Notes under the pieces: model-generated | Database searches by the model: none | What the model was told of the DNA's origin: nothing | Seen by the model: the letters and a program-made list of their open reading frames with translations, nothing else | Assembly (NCBI GenBank): GCA_038323615.1 | Contig: JBBQHC010000115.1 | Span: 1-9,767, forward strand | Length of the DNA: 9,767 nt | Direction of reading: 5' to 3' | Source: JBBKXP01 sp038323615 | Lineage (GTDB): Bacteria; Pseudomonadota; Alphaproteobacteria; Rhodobacterales; Rhodobacteraceae | Shown: in pieces, positions 1 to 7,218 of the stretch | How the letters are laid out: each line of letters begins with the position of its first letter | How positions within the stretch are numbered: position 1 is the first letter of the stretch | Program-made: the position numbers and the translations under genes

Positions 1-1
1 G

Positions 2-304
2 CTGCGTGACCGCGACTATGCGTTGAAATGCGTGACCGACAATGCCCGGATGCGCCTGTGGCTGCGTCAGGCCCTGCTGGAACTGGGCGTCGGTTGCGAC
101 GAAAGCCACACCAACTTCGTCCTCGCCCGGTTCGACAGCGCAACCGAGGCCGAAGCCTGCGATGCCCACCTGCGAAGCGAACGCATCATTGTGCGCCGCG
201 TCGCCAACTATGGCCTACCCGAGGCCTTGCGCATCACCGTGGGCGACGAAAGCGCCTGCCGCCGTGTCCTCCACGCCATTGCGGTGTTCAAAGGGGCGCG
301 CTGA
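2..304 (+). CDS. hisC: Histidinol-phosphate aminotransferase HisC, C-terminal part (5' end outside window)
   Basis: About 100 C-terminal residues of a PLP-dependent fold-type I aminotransferase; the reading frame is open from the left edge. The visible part is the small C-terminal domain. It holds the family pattern TNFVLARF, a strand-turn section ending RRVANYGLPEALRITVG, and a closing helix. The YGLPxxLRITVG stretch is typical of HisC, and its Arg is the family residue that binds the substrate carboxylate. The catalytic Lys and PLP site lie upstream and cannot be checked. The family converts imidazole-acetol phosphate plus glutamate to histidinol phosphate in the cytoplasm, and many members also transaminate aromatic keto acids. 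The stop TGA overlaps the tyrA start by one base (TGATG), so the two are probably co-transcribed and translationally coupled. That pairing hints at a role in Tyr/Phe synthesis as well as His synthesis; this is inference. Confidence 0.9.
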   Translation: MRDRDYALKCVTDNARMRLWLRQALLELGVGCDESHTNFVLARFDSATEAEACDAHLRSERIIVRRVANYGLPEALRITVGDESACRRVLHAIAVFKGAR

Positions 305-1224
305 TGGATAATCCATATCCCCGCGTCGCCCTGATCGGGCTGGGCCTGATCGCCGGGTCGATGGCCCATGCGATCCGCCGCGCCGGTATGGGTTCCGAGA
401 TTGTCGGCCATGCCCGCAGCGCCGAAACCCGTGACATCGCCCGCGAGATCGGCCTGTGCGACCGGGTTTGCGAGACGGCGGCCGAGGCCGTCGCGGGCGC
501 CGACCTTGTCGTTCTGTGCGTTCCGATCGGCGTGATGGGCGATGTCGCTGCCGAAATCGCCCCGGCACTGAAACAGGGCGCGACCCTGACCGATGTGGGA
601 TCGGTCAAAAAGGCGGTGATCGACGCTGTCGGCCCGCATGTGCCCGCAGGCGTCCATTTTATTCCCGCGCATCCGTTGGCCGGAACCGAACATTCGGGCC
701 CCCGGTCAGGCTTTGCCGAACTGTTCGACAACCGCTGGTGCATTCTGGTGCCCGACGGGGCCGACCGGGCGGCGGTGGACCGGCTGGAGGAGTTCTGGAA
801 GGCGCTGGGCAGCAATACCGACGAGATGGACGCCGACCATCACGATCTGGTTCTGGCGGTGCCCAGCCACACCCCGCACCTGATCGCCTATACGATGGTC
901 GGGGTCGCCGACGATCTGCGCCGGGTGACGGACAGCGAAGTGATCAAATTCTCGGCGGCGGGTTTTCGCGATTTTACCCGGATCGCGGCCAGCGATCCGA
1001 CGATGTGGCGCGACGTGTTCTTGACCAACAAGGATGCGACGCTGGAAATCCTTGGCCGCTTCACCGAAGAACTGTTTGCCCTGCAACGGGCGATCCGGCG
1101 TGGCGACGGTGACCATCTGCACGCCTATTTCACCCGTACACGGGCGATCCGGCGCAGTATCATCGACGCCGGGCAGGACACCGCCGCACCCAACTTTGGC
1201 CGGGGTCCGGCGCAAAAACCGTGA
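304..1224 (+). CDS. tyrA: Prephenate/arogenate dehydrogenase (TyrA family)
   Basis: A 306-aa protein, the usual size for a stand-alone TyrA without chorismate mutase or ACT domain. The N-terminal Rossmann domain (about residues 7-165) starts with the dinucleotide-binding motif GLGLIAGS (12-19). It also contains TDVGSVK (96-102) and HPLAGTEHSG (123-132), both typical of prephenate dehydrogenases. The C-terminal helical dimerisation domain holds PSHTPHLIAY (187-196), AAGFRDFTRIA (218-228) and DPTMWRDVFLTN (231-242). The family oxidatively decarboxylates prephenate to 4-hydroxyphenylpyruvate, or arogenate to tyrosine, with NAD(P)+; which substrate is used here cannot be read from sequence. The ATG at 304 is chosen because AAGGGG (about 291-296) lies at good spacing and the start overlaps the hisC stop. 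The frame is open further upstream, but that part is antisense-like hisC shadow. The stop overlaps the next gene by 4 nt. Confidence 0.95.
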   Translation: MDNPYPRVALIGLGLIAGSMAHAIRRAGMGSEIVGHARSAETRDIAREIGLCDRVCETAAEAVAGADLVVLCVPIGVMGDVAAEIAPALKQGATLTDVGSVKKAVIDAVGPHVPAGVHFIPAHPLAGTEHSGPRSGFAELFDNRWCILVPDGADRAAVDRLEEFWKALGSNTDEMDADHHDLVLAVPSHTPHLIAYTMVGVADDLRRVTDSEVIKFSAAGFRDFTRIAASDPTMWRDVFLTNKDATLEILGRFTEELFALQRAIRRGDGDHLHAYFTRTRAIRRSIIDAGQDTAAPNFGRGPAQKP

Positions 1225-1934
1225 GACTGGCGGTGGTCCTTGCGCTCTGCGCCGGGACGGCGCTGGCGCAGGCGCCCGAAACCTCGCCGCGTCCCGCTGC
1301 CCGCCCGACAGCGAGCCTCGCCAACCTGCAAACCGCCGACCAAACCACGCGCCCGCCAGACCGGCCTAGTGCTGTGGTGCAGCAGGTGAACCCAGCGAGC
1401 AGCGGGACGCGGCGCGGATCGGTCTGCGGCGTGCCTGAAATTCAGGGCGAGGTGGTCGCGGCGGTCGAAGGATCAGGCGATTGCGGTATTGCCGCACCTG
1501 TGCAGATCACATCCGTGTCGGGCGTCAGCCTAAGCACCCCTTCCCTGATGGACTGCACCACGGCCACGGCCCTGAACGATTGGGTCGCGCAATCAGCCAG
1601 CCCGCGCATCGGCAATCGCGGCGGCGGCCTTGTGTCGTTGCGGATAGCCGGGTCTTACGTCTGTCGCGGTCGCAACAATGCCGCCGGGGCGCGGATGTCG
1701 GAACACGGGCTGGGCCGGGCGATTGATGTCGCCGGATTTGGCCTGCGCAACGGATCCGAAATCCTGGTATTGACCAGTTGGCGCAGAGGCGCCATTGGCC
1801 GCCGGTTGCGGCAAATGCACGACGACGCCTGCGGGGTGTTCAAGACGGTGCTGGGCCCCGAATCCGACGCCTACCACCGCGACCACTTCCATTTGGATAC
1901 AGCGCGGGGACGCAGCGGGGCCTATTGCCGCTAA
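1221..1934 (+). CDS. Extensin-like family secreted protein
   Basis: A 237-aa protein with a short signal peptide (hydrophobic residues 3-15, likely cleavage after ALA at about 16), so probably periplasmic. Residues 18-60 are a Pro/Ala/Ser/Thr-rich linker. The rest matches the bacterial extensin-like C-terminal domain (PF06904 type). That domain carries SEHGLGRAIDV (160-170) and YHRDHFHLD (218-226), which resemble the zinc-binding SxHxxGxAxD and HxH motifs of LAS/M15 peptidoglycan peptidases. H162, D169, H222 and H224 are the candidate ligands. Six Cys in the mature part (69, 88, 112, 148, 204, 236) could form three disulfides. A cell-wall hydrolase or binding role is inference. The GTG start is set by the GTGA overlap with the tyrA stop and by the signal peptide immediately after it. 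No good Shine-Dalgarno is visible, so translation probably depends on coupling to tyrA. The gene ends just before a large palindrome. Confidence 0.85.
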   Translation: MRLAVVLALCAGTALAQAPETSPRPAARPTASLANLQTADQTTRPPDRPSAVVQQVNPASSGTRRGSVCGVPEIQGEVVAAVEGSGDCGIAAPVQITSVSGVSLSTPSLMDCTTATALNDWVAQSASPRIGNRGGGLVSLRIAGSYVCRGRNNAAGARMSEHGLGRAIDVAGFGLRNGSEILVLTSWRRGAIGRRLRQMHDDACGVFKTVLGPESDAYHRDHFHLDTARGRSGAYCR

Positions 1935-1935
1935 C

Positions 1936-2013
1936 GCGTTTTGTTATGGCGAACAAGAATCAGACTTCGCCCAATCTTGGGGCGAAGTCTGATTCAGACC
2001 AAACGCAAAACGC
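1936..2013. repeat. Large nested palindrome between convergent genes (candidate dispersed palindromic element / bidirectional terminator)
   Basis: An inner perfect 16-bp inverted repeat has arms at 1957-1972 (GAATCAGACTTCGCCC) and 1980-1995 with a 7-nt loop. An outer 8-bp inverted repeat has arms GCGTTTTG (1936-1943) and CAAAACGC (2006-2013). A second overlapping palindrome, GTCTGATTCAGAC, lies at 1987-1999. The element fills nearly all of the 90-nt gap between two convergent stop codons (1934 and 2025). The hairpin is strong enough to end transcription from either side, although no long T-run follows directly on either strand. Its layout, with AAAACGCTTTAG-like ends and TCTGATTCAGA cores, resembles dispersed intergenic palindromic repeats of alphaproteobacteria, but only one full copy is in this window. 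Confidence 0.7.
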
Positions 2014-2024
2014 TTTAGTTCAGG

Positions 2025-2624
2025 TCACAGTTGCCCGGCCAGAACCGCGTCCAGATCGTCCAGCCGGTCCTGCCCCCATAGGCGTTCGTCTTTGTCGGTT
2101 ATAAAAAATGGTGCGCCAAAGGCCCCGCGCTGCACCGCTTCCTCAAGATTGGCGGCGTAGGTGTCGGCCCCGGTCATCAGCCCGGAATCGGCCAGTTTCG
2201 GATCGAATCCGGCGGCGCTCAGACACTCGCGGATCACGTCGTCGTCGGCGATGTTGCGTTCCTCGGCCCAGCAGGCCCGCCCAAACCCATGCAAAAGCGC
2301 CCCCAGATCGCCGCCGCCCGCATTCTGGGCGGCGATGATCGCATAGGACGATGGTGCCGGGTTGGTCGGCCAGAATGCCGGTTTGAGGTTCAGCGGCAAT
2401 CCCGCCACCGCCGCCCGCCGTCGCATGTCCTGCAGGCGATATTCCTGCCGGTTCGGGTGCCGGTCTTTCGGCGGCGTGCCGCCAGTGCGCGCAAACAGCC
2501 CCATGATGTCGAGTGGTTTGTAAGTGATCGTCGCCCCATGCGCCGCCGCGATTTCGCCGGGCCGGGTGCCGGTCAGGTAGGTGAACGGCGAAATCGTGGC
2601 AAAGAAGTAATCGACATGGGGCAT
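2025..2624 (-). CDS. 2-hydroxychromene-2-carboxylate isomerase-like protein (DsbA/kappa-GST thioredoxin fold)
   Basis: A 199-aa protein from the chosen start. The N-terminus MPHVDYFFATISPFTYL matches the first strand and active-site turn of HCCA isomerases and kappa-class GSTs. The Ser in ISPF takes the place of the catalytic Cys of DsbA and is the expected glutathione-activating residue. A helical insert domain follows, with RRRAAVAGLPLNLKPAFWP and later AFGAPFF. The second of these holds the cis-Pro turn common to thioredoxin folds. The C-terminus WGQDRLDDLDAVLAG is typical of the family. Characterised members isomerise hydroxychromene carboxylate in naphthalene breakdown using glutathione. 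No other aromatic-degradation gene is nearby, so the true substrate is unknown. An ATG at 2633 would add three residues, but the only Shine-Dalgarno (AAGG, minus strand) abuts that codon, whereas it sits about 9 nt from the ATG at 2624. No CXXC is present, so it is not a disulfide oxidase. Confidence 0.87.
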   Translation of the reverse strand: MPHVDYFFATISPFTYLTGTRPGEIAAAHGATITYKPLDIMGLFARTGGTPPKDRHPNRQEYRLQDMRRRAAVAGLPLNLKPAFWPTNPAPSSYAIIAAQNAGGGDLGALLHGFGRACWAEERNIADDDVIRECLSAAGFDPKLADSGLMTGADTYAANLEEAVQRGAFGAPFFITDKDERLWGQDRLDDLDAVLAGQL

Positions 2625-2718
2625 TCGGGGCATCCTTGGCTGCTGATTTCTTTGCGCGACCGTAGTGGTGTGCTAGGCGGTGTCAACGTCACGATTCCCC
2701 CCCAAGGACGATCCCCAC

Positions 2719-3738
2719 ATGCCCAATCTGACCGAGCCGAAACTGATCGCCGGAAACGCCAACCGCACCTTGGCCATGGCCGTCGCAAGGCGGATGTCGA
2801 TGCACCGCGGGATGAACGTCAAACTGGTGGATGCGCGGGTCGAAGTGTTCAACGACCAGGAGATTTTTGTCGAGGTTTACGAGAACGTGCGTGGTGAGGA
2901 TATGTTCATCATCCAGCCGACCAGCAATCCGGCCAACGATAACCTGATGGAATTGCTGATTATTGCCGACGCGCTGCGCCGCTCGTCCGCCGCCCGGATC
3001 ACCGCCGTGATCCCCTATTTCGGCTATGCCCGTCAGGATCGGCGCACCAAGGCCCGCACGCCCATTTCGGCCAAACTGGTCGCCAATCTGATCGCCCAGT
3101 CGGGGATCGAACGGGTGCTGACGATGGACCTGCACGCCGCACAGATCCAGGGGTTCTTCGATCTGCCTGTGGATAACCTGTATGCGTCGCCCATCTTCGC
3201 ACTGGATATCAACCACCACTTTCAAAACATGGACGACGTCATGGTCGTGTCGCCCGATGTCGGCGGCGTTGCCCGTGCCCGCGAACTGGCACAGCGGATC
3301 GGTGCGCCCCTGTCGATCGTCGACAAACGCCGTGAAAAGGCCGGTGAAGTCGCCGAGATGACCGTGATCGGGTCAGTGACGGGCAAACGGTGCATTATCG
3401 TTGACGACATCTGCGATACCGCCGGAACGCTGTGCAAAGCCGCCGAGGTGCTGATGGCGGCGGGTGCCACCGAGGTTCACAGCTATATCACCCACGGCGT
3501 CCTGTCTGGCCCGGCGGTCGAGCGGATCACCAATTCAGTGATGAAATCGCTGGTGATCACGGATTCAATCGAAGCGACCGCGGCGGTCAAGGACTGCAAG
3601 AACATCCGCATTGTCCCGACGGCGCCGATGTTTGCCCAGGCGATCCTGAATATCTGGAACGGCACGTCGGTCAGTTCGCTGTTCGATCACGAAACGCTGG
3701 AGCCGATTTACGAGGGGATGTACACTAAGTTGGTGTAG
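2719..3738 (+). CDS. prs: Ribose-phosphate pyrophosphokinase (PRPP synthetase)
   Basis: A 339-aa cytoplasmic enzyme, slightly longer than the usual 310-320 aa. It makes PRPP from ribose 5-phosphate and ATP, feeding purine, pyrimidine, NAD, histidine and tryptophan synthesis. The N-terminal half has FNDQEIF (44-50) and the ATP-binding stretch YFGYARQDRRTK (100-111). The PRPP synthetase signature runs from D137 through H139 to the FDLPVDNL segment (147-154). The flexible loop carries KRR (203-205). The ribose-5-phosphate (PRPP) loop VDDICDTAGT is at 228-237. Class I type. The ATG at 2719 is chosen because AAGGA at 2704-2708 is a suitable ribosome site and MPNLTEPKLIAGNAN is a typical family N-terminus; the 13-codon upstream extension is rejected. 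It diverges from the isomerase gene, so its promoter should lie in 2625-2718, but I see no convincing -35/-10 pair there. The stop lies 6 nt from the convergent lectin gene's stop. Confidence 0.97.
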   Translation: MPNLTEPKLIAGNANRTLAMAVARRMSMHRGMNVKLVDARVEVFNDQEIFVEVYENVRGEDMFIIQPTSNPANDNLMELLIIADALRRSSAARITAVIPYFGYARQDRRTKARTPISAKLVANLIAQSGIERVLTMDLHAAQIQGFFDLPVDNLYASPIFALDINHHFQNMDDVMVVSPDVGGVARARELAQRIGAPLSIVDKRREKAGEVAEMTVIGSVTGKRCIIVDDICDTAGTLCKAAEVLMAAGATEVHSYITHGVLSGPAVERITNSVMKSLVITDSIEATAAVKDCKNIRIVPTAPMFAQAILNIWNGTSVSSLFDHETLEPIYEGMYTKLV

Positions 3739-3744
3739 GTCGGG

Positions 3745-4095
3745 TCAATACAAATCCCACTCGTCCGCCTGCCGCACCTCGCCAATTGCCTGCCATCCGA
3801 TACGCACCCGGGCGACCTTGGTATCGCCCCAGGTGCGAAACACGATCCCGAACCCTTCTTCAGTCACGTCCTCGGCCTGCACATCGGCGCGTTCGTTGGT
3901 GTCGCGGCTCATGTCCCACATGGTCATGAAGACCCGCACGGCAGGGGCGCTGCGGAAACTTTCCGAGAAATGCACATAGGCGCGGTTCTGGCGCGGGCCT
4001 TCGCCCGTCCACATGATCCCGTCGTGTTCGAAATCCGAAAACAGAACGACATCGCCCTGATCGATCCCGATAAGATGATTGCGCAAACGCTTCAT
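3745..4095 (-). CDS. H-type lectin domain protein, 116 aa
   Basis: A small single-domain protein. Residues about 35-105 match the H-type lectin fold (PF09458, a six-strand sandwich known from snail agglutinin and discoidin). Visible landmarks are the strand RAYVHFSESFRSAPAVRVFM (39-57 region), the ra-x-V-x-AEDVTEEGFGIVFRTW core (about 69-89), and RIGWQAIGE (98-106). W89 and W101 are the typical aromatic positions. The N-terminal 30 residues (GIDQGDVVLFSDFEHDGIMW) precede the domain. There is no signal peptide or membrane segment, so it is probably cytoplasmic or released by another route. H-type lectins bind GalNAc-type sugars in eukaryotes; binding by this protein is not shown. The ATG at 4095 has no strong Shine-Dalgarno. 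The gene converges on prs and lies 206 nt downstream of the DUF1194 gene on the same strand. Confidence 0.82.
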   Translation of the reverse strand: MKRLRNHLIGIDQGDVVLFSDFEHDGIMWTGEGPRQNRAYVHFSESFRSAPAVRVFMTMWDMSRDTNERADVQAEDVTEEGFGIVFRTWGDTKVARVRIGWQAIGEVRQADEWDLY

Positions 4096-4221
4096 TGACT
4101 GGTCACACTGTTACACGACGCAAGGCTAGCAGGGGAATGGGGCGGGAAACAGGCCGGAAAGTGGTGGTGAAGGTGCGTGTCGATGGCATCATTAGGCACC
4201 AAGCGGCCTGATCTTCGCCGC

Positions 4222-4243
4222 AGCCAAACAACAAAGGTTGTTC
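4222..4243. other. Imperfect stem-loop downstream of the DUF1194 gene
   Basis: Arms CCAAACAAC and GTTGTTCGG around an AAAG loop pair at 8 of 9 positions. An A-run follows on the + strand, so the T-run lies on the 5' side when read along the - strand genes. It is therefore not a canonical terminator for the upstream DUF1194 gene, though it could still weaken read-through towards the lectin gene. The rest of the 4096-4301 gap shows no supported gene. Confidence 0.3.
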
Positions 4244-4301
4244 GGAAAAAATCAAGGTTCGTAACGAATTCAACTCACTTTCGTGGACGCATTCGCCTAA
4301 G

Positions 4302-5015
4302 TCAACCGCCCCCCATCACTGCGGCGACGTCGCGCTGGTTTAACTCCCTGAGCAATTTCATGCGGATGGCTTCGGGGTAGTCAGTGTAGTCTCCGGTCCC
4401 GAGCGCAAATGCCCCCGGACCCCAAATTACCTCCGTTTCAAAGTATCGTTTCAGCACCGGTCGGGTATCGCCACCGATCACCAGCGCGTTGACAGTCACT
4501 TGTGAAAAGTCGAGTTGATCATAGACTTGGCGGGGCGTGGGACCGTTATTATTATAGCCGTCACTAGAGACATCGATCGTGTGCCAAGAGCAATTCGGTC
4601 CCAGAACCAGCAGGCCATGCGCGAACGCGATTGCCGACCCGGTTGCGGTGCGCTGTCCATAAACCGTTCTCTGCTGCTCCTCGAAACGCACCGCCAAACG
4701 TTCAATGGCGGCGGCGTCGGACAGCAACGTCCAATCTGCGATGACGATTTGGTGGTGTTGTCCGCTCCATTCGAACGCCGCAACGGCAATCGGGTCGTCA
4801 TAGGCCAGAATTGCCGCCTGGACATCCGCGTCCCTGAAGGCGCTCGCGAGGCCATTGAGTTCAAGGGCGTAGTCGCTTGAATCAACGCTGCTTGAGACAT
4901 CTATTGCCAGAACCAATGCCAGCGGGCACGCAACAGCGCCACCGGGCAGGCAGAACAGCGGCAGCAACAGCTTGGATGCGTTAGATAAAAGGTTGCTAAG
5001 TCCTCGGTTGTGCAT
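4302..5015 (-). CDS. DUF1194 protein, secreted von Willebrand factor A-like domain
   Basis: A 237-aa protein from the chosen start. A basic N-terminus and hydrophobic stretch (KLLLPLFCLPGGAVA, about 15-29) look like a signal peptide ending at A29. The mature part matches DUF1194 (PF06707): LALVLAIDVSSSVD (32-45), IAVAAFEWSG (76-85), TATGSA (123-128), IDVSSDGYNNNG (147-158) and a C-terminal GPGAFALG...AIRMKLLREL. D39, S41, S43, T123 and D152 form a complete metal-ion-dependent adhesion site of the vWA fold, so divalent-metal-dependent protein binding is plausible. The true ligand is unknown. The frame is open to an ATG at 5108, but that 31-residue extension (two adjacent Cys, no secretion signal at its own N-terminus) would bury the signal peptide and spans a promoter-like site. 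The ATG at 5015 is therefore preferred, although its ribosome site is weak. Codon use looks more AT-rich than in the neighbouring genes. It lies downstream of the atp terminator, so is probably transcribed on its own. Confidence 0.82.
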   Translation of the reverse strand: MHNRGLSNLLSNASKLLLPLFCLPGGAVACPLALVLAIDVSSSVDSSDYALELNGLASAFRDADVQAAILAYDDPIAVAAFEWSGQHHQIVIADWTLLSDAAAIERLAVRFEEQQRTVYGQRTATGSAIAFAHGLLVLGPNCSWHTIDVSSDGYNNNGPTPRQVYDQLDFSQVTVNALVIGGDTRPVLKRYFETEVIWGPGAFALGTGDYTDYPEAIRMKLLRELNQRDVAAVMGGG

Positions 5016-5049
5016 ACCCGACCCCGGCCAACGGTCCTTGCAGCAAGAC

Positions 5050-5077
5050 AATATACGGCGAAACTCTATATGGAAAA
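5050..5077 (-). promoter_or_regulatory. Possible sigma-70-type promoter of the DUF1194 gene
   Basis: On the - strand a TATATT -10-like box (5050-5055) follows TTTTCC/TTTCCA (5071-5077) at 15-16 nt, about 34 nt ahead of the ATG at 5015. The match to a -35 box is weak and the spacing slightly short. The site would give a short leader and fits the shorter start choice. Confidence 0.3.
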
Positions 5078-5178
5078 CTATTGCGATCTTCGACATTAAC
5101 GACAGCATCTCTTGTCGCAGGCGCAGTTTGCCAAATGTGTAAGCGCCGCAGTGAAAGTTTGGCTAGCGGGGCCGATGC

Positions 5179-5191
5179 CTCTGATTCAGAG
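5179..5191. repeat. Short palindrome CTCTGATTCAGAG
   Basis: A 13-nt palindrome with a single central base, between the atp terminator and the DUF1194 gene. It shares the 11-mer TCTGATTCAGA with the palindrome at 1987-1999. It may be a degenerate remnant of the same repeat type, a protein-binding site, or chance. The remainder of 5109-5253 holds only weak, short inverted repeats and no supported gene. Confidence 0.35.
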
Positions 5192-5253
5192 AAAGGCCTT
5201 TTTGGCGCCACAAGTCGGGCCTCGCTGAGGCGAGAAGCGCCTGTTCATCAATT

Positions 5254-5285
5254 AAAACAAAAGGCCCCGCCAAAGCAGGGCCTTT
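5254..5285 (-). terminator. Rho-independent terminator of the F1 atp operon
   Basis: Read on the - strand, an 11-bp stem (AAAGGCCCTGC pairing with GCGGGGCCTTT, one T-G wobble) closes a 4-nt TTTG loop and is followed by TTGTTTTAA. It begins 27 nt after the atpC stop codon. GC-rich stem, tight loop and T-rich tail are all present, so this should end the atp transcript before the DUF1194 gene. Confidence 0.9.
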
Positions 5286-5298
5286 CATTGAATATCGC

Positions 5299-5317
5299 CA
5301 GATCAGATCAGATCAGC
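5299..5317. repeat. Short tandem repeat (AGATC, about 3.5 units) at the atpC stop codon
   Basis: On the - strand the end of atpC reads TGATC TGATC TGATC TGG, so the 5-nt unit begins with the stop codon itself. Changes in copy number would leave the AtpC protein unchanged, because the first unit supplies the stop and the rest is untranslated. Only the spacing to the terminator would vary. Confidence 0.8.
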
Positions 5318-5759
5318 CCGGCAGCGGCCCGGTATGCCCCGCCGTCAGCCCGATATGCCCGCCGACCGCGACCATATCCGCCAGCAGTTTGGCAGCGTCA
5401 TCGACCGGGCCGGGTTCGTTCTTGAAGGTTTCCTGCGCTTTGGCATGGGCCTCGCGGGCCTGTGACACCATTTCGTCGAAATGCTCTTGGGTGAATTCGC
5501 CTTTTGGCACGGCCTGTTCGGCCAGCACTGAAACGCTGGCCCCGTTGATCTCGGCAAAGCCGCCCGACACGATGTATTCGTCGGTCCCGGCCGCATGGAC
5601 GACCCGCAGGATGCCGGGGCGCAGCGTGGTGATCAGCGGTGTGTGGTCAGCCATTGCCGTCAGGTCGCCGTCGGCGCCCGGAATCTGCACCTCGGTCGCC
5701 TGAAGCGACGACAAGCGCCGTTCCGGGCTGACCAGATCGAATTGCACGGTCTCTGCCAT
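5313..5759 (-). CDS. atpC: ATP synthase F1 subunit epsilon
   Basis: A 148-aa protein, slightly longer than the usual 130-140 aa. The N-terminal beta-sandwich (about 1-88) holds the family features FDLVSPERRL, VQIPGADGDLTAMADHTPLITTLRPG (about 25-50) and YIVSGGFAEI. One clear helix follows (QEHFDEMVSQAREAHAKAQETF region). The C-terminus (GGHIGLTAGHTGPLPG) is Gly-rich and does not look like the second inhibitory helix of E. coli epsilon. Epsilon sits on gamma in the central stalk and couples F1 to the F0 c-ring; in alphaproteobacteria inhibition is largely credited to a separate zeta subunit. The ATG at 5759 has an AAGGGGG ribosome site that shares bases with the atpD stop codon, 10 nt upstream. 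Last gene of the operon. Confidence 0.95.
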   Translation of the reverse strand: MAETVQFDLVSPERRLSSLQATEVQIPGADGDLTAMADHTPLITTLRPGILRVVHAAGTDEYIVSGGFAEINGASVSVLAEQAVPKGEFTQEHFDEMVSQAREAHAKAQETFKNEPGPVDDAAKLLADMVAVGGHIGLTAGHTGPLPG

Positions 5760-5769
5760 ATTGGCCCCC

Positions 5770-7194
<1,425 letters not shown>

Positions 7195-7218
7195 GTGTTT
7201 TACTCCGGTTGTCTTGTC

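Noticed and set aside
2625..2718. Possible promoter elements between the divergent isomerase and prs genes (TTGCGC at 2652, GCTAGG at 2672)
   Set aside because: The spacing of about 14 nt and poor -10 match are not good enough to call, although a promoter for prs must lie here or nearby.
2289..2897. A 202-codon + strand frame spanning the isomerase gene and the prs start
   Set aside because: It is antisense to the isomerase gene and out of frame with prs; the translation is low-complexity Arg/Gly/Pro-rich, typical of a shadow.
4177..4380. A 67-codon + strand frame near the end of the DUF1194 gene
   Set aside because: It starts with GTG, overlaps the well-supported - strand gene, and its Arg/Ser-rich product resembles no family.
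5193..5203. AAAGGCCTTT followed by T residues, considered as a + strand terminator
   Set aside because: The palindrome has no loop, so it cannot form a hairpin, and no + strand gene lies just upstream.
4996..5211. A 71-codon - strand frame upstream of the DUF1194 gene
   Set aside because: It overlaps the DUF1194 signal-peptide region in another frame, with no recognisable product or ribosome site.
7195..7218. Search for an extra gene between atpG and atpD, as reported in some purple bacteria
   Set aside because: The gap is only 24 nt and holds just the atpD ribosome site.
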